Made by a program: the position numbers and the translations under genes. From Azoarcus sp. (GTDB lineage Bacteria > Pseudomonadota > Gammaproteobacteria > Burkholderiales > Rhodocyclaceae): a DNA stretch of 53,942 nucleotides. The notes beneath the pieces are model-generated. The model did not search any database. It saw only the letters and a list, made by a program, of their open reading frames with translations, and was not told the origin of the DNA. The DNA lies in assembly GCA_031285965.1 (NCBI GenBank), contig JAITVD010000017.1, forward strand, positions 1 to 53,942. Direction: 5' to 3'. Below are positions 1 through 8,454 of the stretch, piece after piece (within the stretch, counting starts at the first letter, position 1; the number at the start of each line of letters is the position of its first letter).

Positions 1-216
1 CCGTGCGTGGGCGGGTTGGAATAGTTGGTGCGGATGACGCGCTTGACCTGCGAGCCAACCCGCGCCGCTTCTTCCTTGCTCGCTGTGATGATGGACAGCG
101 CCCCGACCCGCTCGCCATACAGGGAAAAATTCTTGGTCGGCAACGAGCACGAAACCTTGGAAATATAGCCGTACGAGCTTTTGCATAAAGGCAGCGACGA
201 GAAAATCGAGTAGGTG
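1..216 (-). pseudogene. Aromatic/aspartate aminotransferase fragment, runs off the left edge
   Basis: The minus strand encodes a stretch typical of the PLP-binding region of TyrB/AspC-type class I aminotransferases: the segment [10 protein letters not shown] just after the Schiff-base lysine (in PTKNFS), then [14 protein letters not shown]. Similarity fades upstream of about position 216, where I see no N-terminal half and no start codon in any frame. The gene is cut by the left edge, so its C-terminus cannot be judged. It reads best as the internal part of an N-terminally truncated gene. An intact gene with an unusual N-terminus is less likely. Confidence 0.55.
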
Positions 217-490
217 CTGGCCCAGACTCCCCTACCGCCGCAGGAGGACGACATCAATGCGCGGGCCAACCCCAGCCTCGCGCCCGGCACCGTCGTCCAA
301 GGACAGGGCATGGAGGCCAAGGACGGGAACGTGAGGTGTCGACGGGTAGCATCAATACGAACGCGCCTTCGTGAGCGGCACTTCAAGCCTACCTTGAAGT
401 AATTTTAACTGGCATTTAATCGGTGGAAAACTACCGGGCGGATCCCGAACGATCCGCAGCGACCGTGCGCAAAACACCCGTTCAGAGGCA
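217..490. other. Intergenic, nothing recognised
   Basis: About 270 bases between the aminotransferase fragment and the small gene that follows. Short open frames exist on both strands, but none has a ribosome binding site or a recognisable product. The part after about 395 is more AT-rich and could carry a promoter; I do not see a clear one. Confidence 0.4.
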
Positions 491-745
491 TTGAATCTGG
501 TGCGTAACCGGAAAGGACGCTTGCCCCATGTCGTTGAAGTTACCGCAGAGCCGTTGCCAAGCCGCTTTGCGTTGCTCGCATTAGGTACTGGGGATATTGA
601 CTACGTGTATCACTTTGCGCTGTACGAATTGCAAGAAGTCGTAAACAGGCTTGGCATGGATGGTGCCGCAGACCTGCTGTCTGTCAAGGTCAAAGGAAAC
701 CGGCTCAAGGACATTTCCGATTTGCCGCTTAATCTGGCCGTGTGA
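491..745 (+). CDS. Small hypothetical protein
   Basis: An 84-codon open frame starting at TTG with AGAGG two bases upstream; a GTG at 500 is an alternative start. The frame is also open further upstream without a good start, so the N-terminus is uncertain. The product is soluble, without a signal peptide or membrane segment, and has no motif I recognise. The tight coupling of its stop codon to a hairpin terminator supports a real transcript ending here. It is convergent with the ABC exporter operon. Confidence 0.45.
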   Translation: MNLVRNRKGRLPHVVEVTAEPLPSRFALLALGTGDIDYVYHFALYELQEVVNRLGMDGAADLLSVKVKGNRLKDISDLPLNLAV

Positions 746-775
746 GCCGCCGCTATGCGGCGGTTTTTCATTTTT
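746..775 (+). terminator. Rho-independent terminator after the small hypothetical gene
   Basis: Seven-base stem CCGCCGC (747-753) and GCGGCGG (757-763) with a three-base loop, followed directly by five T and an AT-rich stretch. It begins next to the stop codon at 743-745 and probably also insulates the convergent permease gene. Confidence 0.8.
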
Positions 776-1904
776 AATCCAACGTCTGCCGATAGGTCTT
801 CAGTCCGGCGGCGAGCGCCACGGCGGTGAAAAGGAGGAGGGGCCAGATGTGCGGCCAGAGCAGCCCGAGGCCGCTGCCTTTGAGGAGGATGCCGCGCACG
901 ATGAGCAAAAAGTGGGTGAGCGGCAGGGCGTTGCCGATGGCTTGCGCCCATCCGGGCATGGCCTGGAAGGGAAACATGAAGCCGGAGAGCAGAATCGAGG
1001 GAAGAAAAAAGAAGATGGTCATCTGCATCGACTGTAGCTGGTTGCGAGCCAGCGAACTAATCGTGATGCCGAGCATGAGGTTGGCGCAGATAAAAAGCAG
1101 CACCATGACATAGAGCAGGGGCAGGCTGCCTCGGACGGGGATGCCGAATATCCAGCGTGACGCGGCCAAGATGAGCGTGACTTGCAGCAGCCCGATGATG
1201 ATGTAGGGGATGATTTTGCCAATGAGCACTTCCAGCGGCGTGGCGGGGGTGGCGAGCAGGCATTCAAACGTGCCCCGTTCCCGCTCGCGGGTCATGGCCA
1301 GCCCCGTCATGAGCACGAGGGTCATGGTGAGGATGACGCCCATGATGCCGGGGACGATGTTGTAAGTAGTGAGACCCTCCGGGTTGTAGCGGCGATGGAC
1401 GCGCAGGTCGATGGGCGGCGGGCGGGCTCGCGCAAGTCCGGGCAAATCCGGCGCGAAAACCGATGTGCCTAAATGGGCCAGCACGGAGAGCGCGCCGCTC
1501 ATCGCCATCGGGTCGGTCGCGTCGGCCTCAACGAGGAGCGGCGGGGATTTGCCACGCGCCAAGTCGCGGTGAAAACCAGCGGGAAAGGTGATGACGAATC
1601 TGACCCGGCCTTCATCAAGCAGCGCGTCGGCCTCGCGGGCATCGACGCTGCCGACGAGGTCGAAATAGCTGCTGTTCTGCATGGCGGCAAGATAGGCGCG
1701 CGCGAAAGGGCCGGGGTCGGCCATGACCACGGCGGTCGGCATGTGGCGGGGGTCGGTGTTGATGGCGAAGCCGAACAGCAAAAGCTGGACGACCGGGATG
1801 CCGACGATCATGGCAAAGGTGAGCCGATCCCGTTTGAGTTGGAGAAATTCCTTGATGAGGATGCCGAGCCAGCGCGAGACGGAAAAAGTGAAGAAGCGCC
1901 CCAT
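774..1904 (-). CDS. ABC-2 type exporter permease
   Basis: 376-residue inner-membrane permease of the ABC-2 family (YhhJ/YbhS/YbhR-like). A first membrane segment at about residues 30-50 is followed by a large extracytoplasmic loop to about 185. Five or so hydrophobic segments follow from about 187 to the C-terminus. The family signature ERERGTFECLLATP precedes the second half of the membrane domain. It starts three bases after the ATPase stop codon and is the last gene of an adaptor-ATPase-permease operon. By family, such tripartite pumps export drugs or hydrophobic compounds through a TolC-like channel. No second permease or outer-membrane channel is present here, so the substrate is unknown. 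Confidence 0.88.
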   Translation of the reverse strand: MGRFFTFSVSRWLGILIKEFLQLKRDRLTFAMIVGIPVVQLLLFGFAINTDPRHMPTAVVMADPGPFARAYLAAMQNSSYFDLVGSVDAREADALLDEGRVRFVITFPAGFHRDLARGKSPPLLVEADATDPMAMSGALSVLAHLGTSVFAPDLPGLARARPPPIDLRVHRRYNPEGLTTYNIVPGIMGVILTMTLVLMTGLAMTRERERGTFECLLATPATPLEVLIGKIIPYIIIGLLQVTLILAASRWIFGIPVRGSLPLLYVMVLLFICANLMLGITISSLARNQLQSMQMTIFFFLPSILLSGFMFPFQAMPGWAQAIGNALPLTHFLLIVRGILLKGSGLGLLWPHIWPLLLFTAVALAAGLKTYRQTLD

Positions 1905-1907
1905 GAT

Positions 1908-2873
1908 TCAGTCTCCGCCGCCCTGCGGCGCGTGAAGCGGGCTGCCCTGCATGAGGCGGATGAAAGCGTCTTCAAGCGAGGGCGGCACGGGGCGCATTTG
2001 CAGGGCGCTGCCTGCCAGCACGGCTTCCAAGCCAGTTTTGAGAACCTCGGCGTTCCGTCCGCTGACGTGGAGGGTGGCGCCAAAGCTGGCCACCATGTCC
2101 ACGCTAGGCAGTTGGCGCAGTTTGTCCGCGAAGTCGGGCAATGCGTGACGGGCGATGCCGTCATCTTGGCGGGCGCTGATTTCCCAAGTGTTCAGGCACA
2201 GGCCGTCGATGATTTCTTCCGCCGTGCCGCAAGCCAGCAATTGTCCGGCAGAGAGCCAGGCGAGCCGATGGCAGCGTTCCGCCTCGTCCATGTAGTGCGT
2301 GGAGACGAGCACGGTGATGCCAGCGGCGGACAGTCGGTGGATTTCTTCCCAAAAATCCCGCCGCGCTTGGGGGTCGACCCCGGCGGTCGGCTCATCGAGC
2401 AGCAGCAGCTTGGGACGGTGCAGCAAGCAGGATGCCAGCGCCAGCCGTTGTTTCCAGCCGCCGGAAAGCGTTCCGGCCAACTGCCGCCGCCGCGCCGCCA
2501 ATCCCAATTCTTCGAGCGTCCGCGCCACGGCTTGTCGGCGGTGGGCGACGCTGAACATGCGGGCGATGAAATCCAAATTCTCTTCGATGGAAAGGTCGTC
2601 CCACAGGGAAAACCGCTGGGTCATGTAGCCGACCTGGCTTTTGATGCGGGCGCTGTCTTTGAGGACATCCAGCCCCAGGCACGCGCCCTGCCCGCTGTCT
2701 GGCGTGAGCAGGCCGCAAAGCATGCGGATGGAAGTGGTTTTGCCGCTGCCATTGGGGCCGAGGAAGCCGAAAATTTCGCCTTCCCGTACTTGCAGGGCGA
2801 GGTTTTTGACAACGTGCCGATGTCCGAAATGCTTGTTCAGCCCGCTGACATCAATGACGAGGGGCGCGGCCAT
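1908..2873 (-). CDS. ABC exporter ATP-binding protein
   Basis: 321-residue ATPase energising the adjacent ABC-2 permease. Walker A GPNGSGKTT is at residues 39-47, the Q-loop near VGYMTQ at 81-86, the signature LSGGW at 136-140, Walker B LLLLDE at 156-161, and the switch histidine in STHYMDE at about 191-197. A C-terminal extension of about 100 residues follows the nucleotide-binding domain, as in YbhF/CcmA-like subunits. The ATG at 2873 is chosen because it lies one base after the adaptor stop codon. An in-frame extension upstream would overlap the adaptor gene deeply and looks like read-through. Confidence 0.9.
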   Translation of the reverse strand: MAAPLVIDVSGLNKHFGHRHVVKNLALQVREGEIFGFLGPNGSGKTTSIRMLCGLLTPDSGQGACLGLDVLKDSARIKSQVGYMTQRFSLWDDLSIEENLDFIARMFSVAHRRQAVARTLEELGLAARRRQLAGTLSGGWKQRLALASCLLHRPKLLLLDEPTAGVDPQARRDFWEEIHRLSAAGITVLVSTHYMDEAERCHRLAWLSAGQLLACGTAEEIIDGLCLNTWEISARQDDGIARHALPDFADKLRQLPSVDMVASFGATLHVSGRNAEVLKTGLEAVLAGSALQMRPVPPSLEDAFIRLMQGSPLHAPQGGGD

Positions 2874-2874
2874 G

Positions 2875-3840
2875 TCATTGTTCGGTCGGCAGGCGCACAT
2901 CGACGGGCAGCCCCGGTCGCAGGGCGGCGGCCTGTTCCCGCGCCGGGGCGGCTTCGACGCGGAAAACGAGCTTTCCCCGGCTCTCTTGGCTGTAGATGAC
3001 GGGCGGGGTGAATTCGGCTTGAGGGGCGATGAAGTCAATGACGGCGCGTATCGGCGCGGCGCAGCCATCGCAACGCGCTTCTATGGTTTGCCCAATCTGG
3101 ACGCGGGCGAGCAGGGTTTCTGGAATGAAGAAACGCAGCCGCCGTCGGTCATCCGGCAGGAGGCTCGCCACGGGCGCGCCAGCGGGAACCCACTCTCCGG
3201 GGCGATACCAAGTGTCGGCAATTTCCCCGGCGGCGGGGGCGGAAACGGTTTTGCGCTCCACTGTCCAGCGCCGCTGCGCCGTCTGGGCTTCAGCGGCCTG
3301 TAGTTCGGCTTCGGCGCTGCGCACTTCCGGCTCCCGCCCCAAAGTGTCCTGATAGGTGGAAATTTGCTGCCGCGCCGCTTGCGCCTGTGCCAACGCCTGA
3401 TCGTAGTTGCCGATGGCCTCGTCGATGGCGGCTTGCGAGACGAAGTTTTCGTGCGCGAGCGACTTCTGGCGCTCAAGCCGGGTTTTGGCGAGCCGCAAAT
3501 TGGCGAGCGCGGCGCGCAGATTGGCTTCCAGCGTGGCGATTTCCGTTTGCCTGCGCGGCTCTTTCAGGTTTTCCACTTTTCCCCGCGCGGAATCGGCTCG
3601 CGCCTCGGCTTCCTGCAAGGCGTCGATGTCCGGGTCGGCAGCCACCGCGAACACTGGCTGGCCTTCGCTCACCCGCGTTCCGCGTGGCGCGTCGAGGCTT
3701 TTAAGATAACCGGCCTGCGGCGCGGCCAGATAAAGGAATTCGCCTTCCACGTAGCCTTGGTACGAGGGCGCGTCATCATGGCCGCATCCAGCCAGTATGC
3801 AGGTTGCAATACAAACAGCAAGAAGGCGCGGGCGTTTCAT
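2875..3840 (-). CDS. HlyD-family periplasmic adaptor lipoprotein
   Basis: 321-residue membrane fusion protein. A lipobox LAGC at residues 16-19 marks it as a lipoprotein anchored through Cys19. A biotinyl/lipoyl-like segment follows, then an alanine- and glutamine-rich coiled-coil hairpin at roughly residues 75-190, then a beta-barrel domain. This matches the YbhG/YhiI class of adaptors that pair with ABC-2 exporters. First gene of the minus-strand operon; the ATPase begins one base past its stop codon. It would bridge the inner-membrane pump to an outer-membrane channel encoded elsewhere. Confidence 0.88.
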   Translation of the reverse strand: MKRPRLLAVCIATCILAGCGHDDAPSYQGYVEGEFLYLAAPQAGYLKSLDAPRGTRVSEGQPVFAVAADPDIDALQEAEARADSARGKVENLKEPRRQTEIATLEANLRAALANLRLAKTRLERQKSLAHENFVSQAAIDEAIGNYDQALAQAQAARQQISTYQDTLGREPEVRSAEAELQAAEAQTAQRRWTVERKTVSAPAAGEIADTWYRPGEWVPAGAPVASLLPDDRRRLRFFIPETLLARVQIGQTIEARCDGCAAPIRAVIDFIAPQAEFTPPVIYSQESRGKLVFRVEAAPAREQAAALRPGLPVDVRLPTEQ

Positions 3841-4062
3841 TGCGGCAACGGAAAATAGGATTTGAAGATTCTTGCGCTATTGCGCAGGCATGGCAATGGG
3901 CGGAATCAAGGAGCGGGCAAACCATTGCGCATCTGGGCGAAATACGCGAAGGTTTTTGCGGTTATGGCGCACGGCAGAGCCTCTGTTCCAAGGCACTGCC
4001 GTGATAACGCCGGATGCTATGCAGAAACGATCCGCAATCAATGGTTCGTCATGTTTTTTTGT
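3841..4062. other. Divergent intergenic region between the exporter and nrd operons
   Basis: About 220 bases that should hold the promoter of the exporter operon on the minus strand. Short open frames cross it on both strands, but none shows a ribosome binding site or a family resemblance. I see no strong operator-like palindrome. Confidence 0.4.
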
Positions 4063-4092
4063 TTGACGGTGTGCGCTGAAGCAAATTAGACT
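4063..4092 (+). promoter_or_regulatory. Candidate promoter of the riboswitch-nrdAB transcript
   Basis: TTGACG at 4063-4068 and TAGACT at 4087-4092 are 18 bases apart and lie just upstream of the riboswitch. The -35 box is close to consensus and the -10 box weaker. Predicted from sequence only. Confidence 0.45.
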
Positions 4093-4102
4093 GCGCCCCG
4101 TT

Positions 4103-4303
4103 GAAGGTTCCCGCATGGGATGAAAAGGGAATCTGGTGCCAGGGTCAAGTTTGAGCGTTTGCTTGCGCTTTTCTGCCTGAAATCCAGAACTGCCCCCGCA
4201 ACTGTAATCGGCGAGCGTTTTGCCATTCCTCTTTCAATGCCACTGGATTTTTCCGGGAAGGCGGGCGAAACGTGATGAACCGAGAGTCAGGAGACCTGCC
4301 TTC
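4103..4303 (+). promoter_or_regulatory. Cobalamin riboswitch
   Basis: The conserved cobalamin aptamer elements occur in order: AAAAGGGAATCTGGTG near 4121-4137, the core CCCCGCAACTGTAATCGG near 4194-4211, the B12 box GCCACTGG near 4238, GGGAAGGC near 4255, and GAGTCAGGAGACCTGCC near 4284-4300. GAAGG at 4103-4107 can pair with CCTTC at 4299-4303 as the closing stem. The family binds adenosyl- or related cobalamins and usually represses the downstream gene when ligand is present. Here the next intact gene is nrdA, 145 bases on. I did not find a textbook terminator between them, so the expression platform (translational or Rho-dependent) is unresolved. Confidence 0.92.
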
Positions 4304-4347
4304 GATACTTCCTTTTTTCATTGGGGCGGGGTGTCCCTGACGCAAAG

Positions 4348-4464
4348 ATGAACCTGACCTTTCCTGTTCTCGTTCTGCTTTTCGCCGTTTTTCGCTGCTT
4401 CGTGCGCCAGCGACGGATATCCCCGCCCGATTTTGCGGAGACGGCTCCATGTTGGCGAAACTGA
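4348..4464 (+). CDS. Possible leader ORF between riboswitch and nrdA
   Basis: A 38-codon frame starts at ATG 4348 and ends at TGA 4462-4464, overlapping the nrdA start by 16 bases in another frame. The first 20 residues are strongly hydrophobic (about positions 4-19) and are followed by a basic stretch. The ribosome binding site is poor. It could be a leader peptide coupling translation to nrdA, the remnant of a small membrane protein, or chance. Confidence 0.2.
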   Translation: MNLTFPVLVLLFAVFRCFVRQRRISPPDFAETAPCWRN

Positions 4465-7226
4465 TTCCTTCCGTAGCTTCCAGCGACCACGGCGCTGACG
4501 ATTTTTTAATGGCATCCTTACAGGTTATCCGCCGCAACGGCGCGGTCGTCGCCTTTGATCCTGAAAAAATATCGGTCGCCGTAACCAAGGCTTTTTTAGC
4601 GGTCGAAGGCAGTCAGGTCGCCGCATCCTCGCGTGTTCGCGAGGTCGTCGCACGACTGACCGGAACGGTTGTCCGGGCGCTGACGCGGCGTTTGCCGGAT
4701 GGCGGCACGGTACATATTGAAGACATTCAGGATCAGGTGGAACTGGCGCTGATGCGTTCCGGCGAGCACGACGTGGCGCGCGCCTACGTGCTCTACCGCG
4801 AGCGCCGAGCCGCCGAGCGGGCGGCGCAGATGCAGGCCGCTCCGGCGCTGCATGTCGTTGTTGATGGCGAGCGCCGTCCGCTGGATGTCGGCGGCTTGCT
4901 GAAAACCTGTGAAGCCGCGTGTGCCGGATTGGACGCGGGCGTTTCGGCACAGACCATTCTCGACCATGCCCTGAAAAATTTGTACGACGGCGTTGCCTTT
5001 GCCGATGTTCGGCATGCGTTGATTCTTGCCGCCCGCGCTTTGATTGAGCGCGAGCCGGATTACAGTTATGCGGCAGCCCGGCTGCTGCTGGGCGGCCTGA
5101 TCGAAGAATCTGCCGGACAGACGGTGAACACAGGGGATGCCGCGACGGTCGAAGCGCGTTATTTCCCGGAATTCATCCGATGCGGCGTTGCTGCCGGATT
5201 GCTCGATCCGCGCCTTGAGGATTTCGATTCCGCCCGCCTCGCGGCGGCGCTGAAACCTGAACGCAACCAGCTTTTCGGTTATCTGGGGCTGCAAACGCTG
5301 TATGACCGCTATTTTCTGCACATTGAAGACCGCCGCATCGAGATGCCGCAGATTTTCTTCATGCGCGTCGCAATGGGGCTGGCGCTGAACGAGATTGACC
5401 GCGAAGCGCAGGCCATCGCGTTCTACGACCTCCTTTCCAGTTTTGATTTCATGTGTTCGACGCCGACGCTATTCAACAGCGGCACACGGCATTCGCAGCT
5501 TTCCTCCTGCTACCTGACGACGGTTTCCGACGATCTCTCCGACATCTATCAGAACATCAAGGAAAACGCGCTGCTGCAAAAATACGCGGGCGGCCTTGGC
5601 AATGACTGGACGCCGGTGCGCGCGCTGGGCAGCCGCATCAAGAGCACCAATGGCCAGAGCCAGGGCGTGATTCCTTTCCTCAAAGTGGCTAACGACACGG
5701 CGGTGGCGGTCAATCAGGGCGGCAAGCGCAAAGGCGCTGTTTGCGCTTATCTGGAAACCTGGCATTTGGACATCGAGGAATTTCTTGATTTGCGCAAGAA
5801 CACCGGCGATGAGCGCCGCCGCACCCATGACATGAATACGGCGAACTGGATTCCTGATCTGTTCATGCAGCGCGTGCTGCAAAACGGCGAATGGACGCTT
5901 TTTTCGCCCTCCGACGTGCCCGACCTGCATGAAAAATACGGCGCGGATTTCGCCGCCGCCTATGTTGCTTACGAAGCCCAAGCCGCTGCCGGAGAAATCA
6001 GGCTGCACAAGAAAATTTCCGCCGTGCAATTGTGGCGGCGGATGCTGACTGCCTTGTTTGAGACCGGGCATCCGTGGATCACTTTCAAGGATGCCTGCAA
6101 TCTGCGCTCGCCGCAGCAGCATGTCGGCATCGTGCATGGTTCCAACCTGTGCACAGAAATCACGCTGAACACGTCGGATTCCGAAACGGCGGTCTGCAAC
6201 CTCGGCTCAATCAACTTGCCCAGGCATCTGTGCGACGGGCATCTCGACCAGAAAAAGCTCGCCCGCACCGTCCAGACAGCCATGCGGATGCTCGACAACG
6301 TTATCGACATCAACTATTACGCGACGCCCAAAGCGCGGAACGCCAATCTGCGCCACCGCCCGGTTGGGCTGGGCATCATGGGTTTTACCGACTGCCTGTA
6401 CGATCTCGGCCTGTCTTACGCTTCGCGGGAAGCCGTTGAATTCGCTGACCGCAGCATGGAGGCCGTCTGCTATCACGCTTACTGGGCATCTGCCGAACTG
6501 GCCCGTGAGCGAGGGCGTTATTCGAGCTTTTTTGGCAGTTTGTGGGATCGGGGCATCCTGCCGCACGAATCTATTGCCCTGCTGGAAGCAGGGCGGGGCG
6601 ATCCGGTGGAGGTGGATCGCGGCGCGCGCCTGGATTGGGACGCGCTCAAGGCGCATATCGCCCGCCACGGCATGCGCAATTCCAACTGCGTAGCCATCGC
6701 GCCGACGGCCACCATTTCCAATATCGTCGGCGTTTCGGCCAGCATTGAGCCGGACTATCAGAATCTCTACGTCAAATCGAACCTTTCGGGCGAATTCACT
6801 GTGGCAAACGAGCATCTGGCGCGTGACCTGAAGACGCTTGGGCTGTGGGACGAAGTGATGGTCGCCGACCTCAAGTATTTCGACGGCTCGCTCGCCCGCA
6901 TCGAGCGGGTTCCAGACGAACTGAAAACCCGCTACGCCACCGCCTTCGAGATTGACCCAGCGTGGCTCATCGAGGCTGCCGCCCGCCGCCAGAAATGGAT
7001 TGACCAAGCGCAGTCGCTGAACCTCTACCTCGCGCAGCCCTCTGGCAGGAAGCTCGACGAACTCTACAAACTCGCTTGGAAGCGCGGCCTGAAAACCACC
7101 TATTACTTGCGTGCGCTGGGCGCGAGCCAAGTGGAGAAAGTGGGCGGACGGGACGACGCGGAAGTTCGGGAAGAAGCGCCAAAATTCTGTTCCATCGACA
7201 ACCCTGACTGTGAGGCGTGCCAATGA
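4449..7226 (+). CDS. nrdA: Ribonucleoside-diphosphate reductase class Ia, alpha subunit
   Basis: 925-residue catalytic subunit that reduces ribonucleotides to deoxyribonucleotides in the cytoplasm. An N-terminal ATP-cone (about residues 23-115) provides allosteric control. The active site N566-x-C568-x-E570 carries the thiyl-radical cysteine, and C336 with C583 match the redox pair. Two adjacent tyrosines in the TTYYLRALG motif near the C-terminus fit the radical-transfer path, and the tail ends in C921-E-A-C924 for re-reduction. ATG 4449 is favoured by GCGGAG eight bases upstream; ATG 4509 lacks such a site. The stop overlaps the nrdB start as ATGA. It lies downstream of a cobalamin riboswitch, which suggests repression when B12 is available. 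Confidence 0.96.
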   Translation: MLAKLIPSVASSDHGADDFLMASLQVIRRNGAVVAFDPEKISVAVTKAFLAVEGSQVAASSRVREVVARLTGTVVRALTRRLPDGGTVHIEDIQDQVELALMRSGEHDVARAYVLYRERRAAERAAQMQAAPALHVVVDGERRPLDVGGLLKTCEAACAGLDAGVSAQTILDHALKNLYDGVAFADVRHALILAARALIEREPDYSYAAARLLLGGLIEESAGQTVNTGDAATVEARYFPEFIRCGVAAGLLDPRLEDFDSARLAAALKPERNQLFGYLGLQTLYDRYFLHIEDRRIEMPQIFFMRVAMGLALNEIDREAQAIAFYDLLSSFDFMCSTPTLFNSGTRHSQLSSCYLTTVSDDLSDIYQNIKENALLQKYAGGLGNDWTPVRALGSRIKSTNGQSQGVIPFLKVANDTAVAVNQGGKRKGAVCAYLETWHLDIEEFLDLRKNTGDERRRTHDMNTANWIPDLFMQRVLQNGEWTLFSPSDVPDLHEKYGADFAAAYVAYEAQAAAGEIRLHKKISAVQLWRRMLTALFETGHPWITFKDACNLRSPQQHVGIVHGSNLCTEITLNTSDSETAVCNLGSINLPRHLCDGHLDQKKLARTVQTAMRMLDNVIDINYYATPKARNANLRHRPVGLGIMGFTDCLYDLGLSYASREAVEFADRSMEAVCYHAYWASAELARERGRYSSFFGSLWDRGILPHESIALLEAGRGDPVEVDRGARLDWDALKAHIARHGMRNSNCVAIAPTATISNIVGVSASIEPDYQNLYVKSNLSGEFTVANEHLARDLKTLGLWDEVMVADLKYFDGSLARIERVPDELKTRYATAFEIDPAWLIEAAARRQKWIDQAQSLNLYLAQPSGRKLDELYKLAWKRGLKTTYYLRALGASQVEKVGGRDDAEVREEAPKFCSIDNPDCEACQ

Positions 7227-8404
7227 ATGCCGCCGCCCGTTTCGATGACTGGGACGCGGCGACGCACGTTACAAACGCTGCGCCAAACATCGTCCCGCCC
7301 GCGCCCGTTTCAATCCTCGCCGCCGCGAAACCCGCTGCCATGCCGGATATTCCGCCGAAAACATCCAACGGTTCCGCCGACGCGCCGAATCCGCTGGCGC
7401 TTGCCCCGATTCGGGTCGCCGACAAGCGCATCGTCAACGGCCAAGCCGACATCAACCAGTTGGCACCGTTCAAATATCCGTGGGCTTGGGAATTTTTCTT
7501 GAAGGCCAACCACAATCACTGGACGCCGCTGGAAATTGGCATGGCGCAGGATGTGCGCGACTACCATCACAAGCTGACGGACGGCGAGCGCCACGTTTTT
7601 GAGAACGTGCTGGCCTACCTCACCACTTCCGACATCCTTGCGATGCGCAACATCGGCCTTGCGGTCATGGAAAAAATGAGTGCGCCGGAATTGCAGATTT
7701 ATCAGGCGCGGCAGGTTTTTGAGGAAGCCTTGCACACATGGACTTACCAGCACTGCATTGAAAGCATCGGCCTCGAACAGCAGGAAATCTACAACCGCTA
7801 CCGCATCGTGCCCGAAATTCACGGCAAGATTGCAATGGCCAGCCGTCGCTTGGAAAAAGTGCTGCGCTCCGGCCTTGACCTTGCGGATCGCGCTAACCTG
7901 CACGAATTCGCGCTTTCTTACTTCTTTTTCGCGGTGATTTTTGAAGGCTGCTGGTTCTACAACGGTTTCACGCCTATTTTCGCGCTGCAACGGCGCGGAC
8001 TCATGAAAGGCACTGCCGAGCAGTTGCAGTACATCATGCGTGACGAAGTGCTGCACTGCGCCTTTGGCATCCGCGTTATCCGCGAACTGCTGAAGGAAGA
8101 AAAAATGGTTCTCGACCCGCATGCGCTGCGCGATCTGTGGGACGAAGCCGAAGCCGCCGAACGCGCCTATGCTGGATACATTCTGCGGGATGCCATCCTC
8201 GGCTATAACGCGGACTTGCACATCGCCCAATTCCGCTTCATCGCCAATCGGCGCGCCCGCCAGATCGGTGTTGCCGAACCTTTCCCCGGTGCTGAAAACG
8301 CGCTGCCGTGGCTGGATGAGCAGGCCAATCTGCGAAAGGAAAAAAACTTCTTCGAGACCCGCGTCACGGAATATCAGACGGGCGGCGGGCTGGCCTGGGA
8401 ATGA
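7223..8404 (+). CDS. nrdB: Ribonucleoside-diphosphate reductase class Ia, beta subunit
   Basis: 393-residue radical-generating subunit. The di-iron ligands can be placed as D137, E168, H171, E241, E275 and H278, and the radical tyrosine as Y175 four residues after H171. This is therefore a tyrosyl-radical (class Ia) enzyme and not a tyrosine-less class Ic one. The first 60 residues are Ala/Pro-rich and precede the ferritin-like fold. The ATG at 7223 overlaps the nrdA stop (ATGA); a GTG two codons earlier is less likely. Translational coupling with nrdA is expected. Confidence 0.95.
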   Translation: MNAAARFDDWDAATHVTNAAPNIVPPAPVSILAAAKPAAMPDIPPKTSNGSADAPNPLALAPIRVADKRIVNGQADINQLAPFKYPWAWEFFLKANHNHWTPLEIGMAQDVRDYHHKLTDGERHVFENVLAYLTTSDILAMRNIGLAVMEKMSAPELQIYQARQVFEEALHTWTYQHCIESIGLEQQEIYNRYRIVPEIHGKIAMASRRLEKVLRSGLDLADRANLHEFALSYFFFAVIFEGCWFYNGFTPIFALQRRGLMKGTAEQLQYIMRDEVLHCAFGIRVIRELLKEEKMVLDPHALRDLWDEAEAAERAYAGYILRDAILGYNADLHIAQFRFIANRRARQIGVAEPFPGAENALPWLDEQANLRKEKNFFETRVTEYQTGGGLAWE

Positions 8405-8454
8405 CAGAATATCCCGCCATTGCGTCAAGCCAATAAGGCTAAAGGAGATACGCC

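Noticed and set aside
1473..2999. Long plus-strand open frame (about 508 codons) antisense to the ABC exporter genes
   Set aside because: It lies opposite the clearly recognisable permease and ATPase, is low complexity with an atypical composition, and has no family resemblance; high GC creates such shadows.
3877..4116. 79-codon minus-strand frame upstream of the exporter operon
   Set aside because: It overlaps the riboswitch start and the candidate nrd promoter and has no protein-like features.
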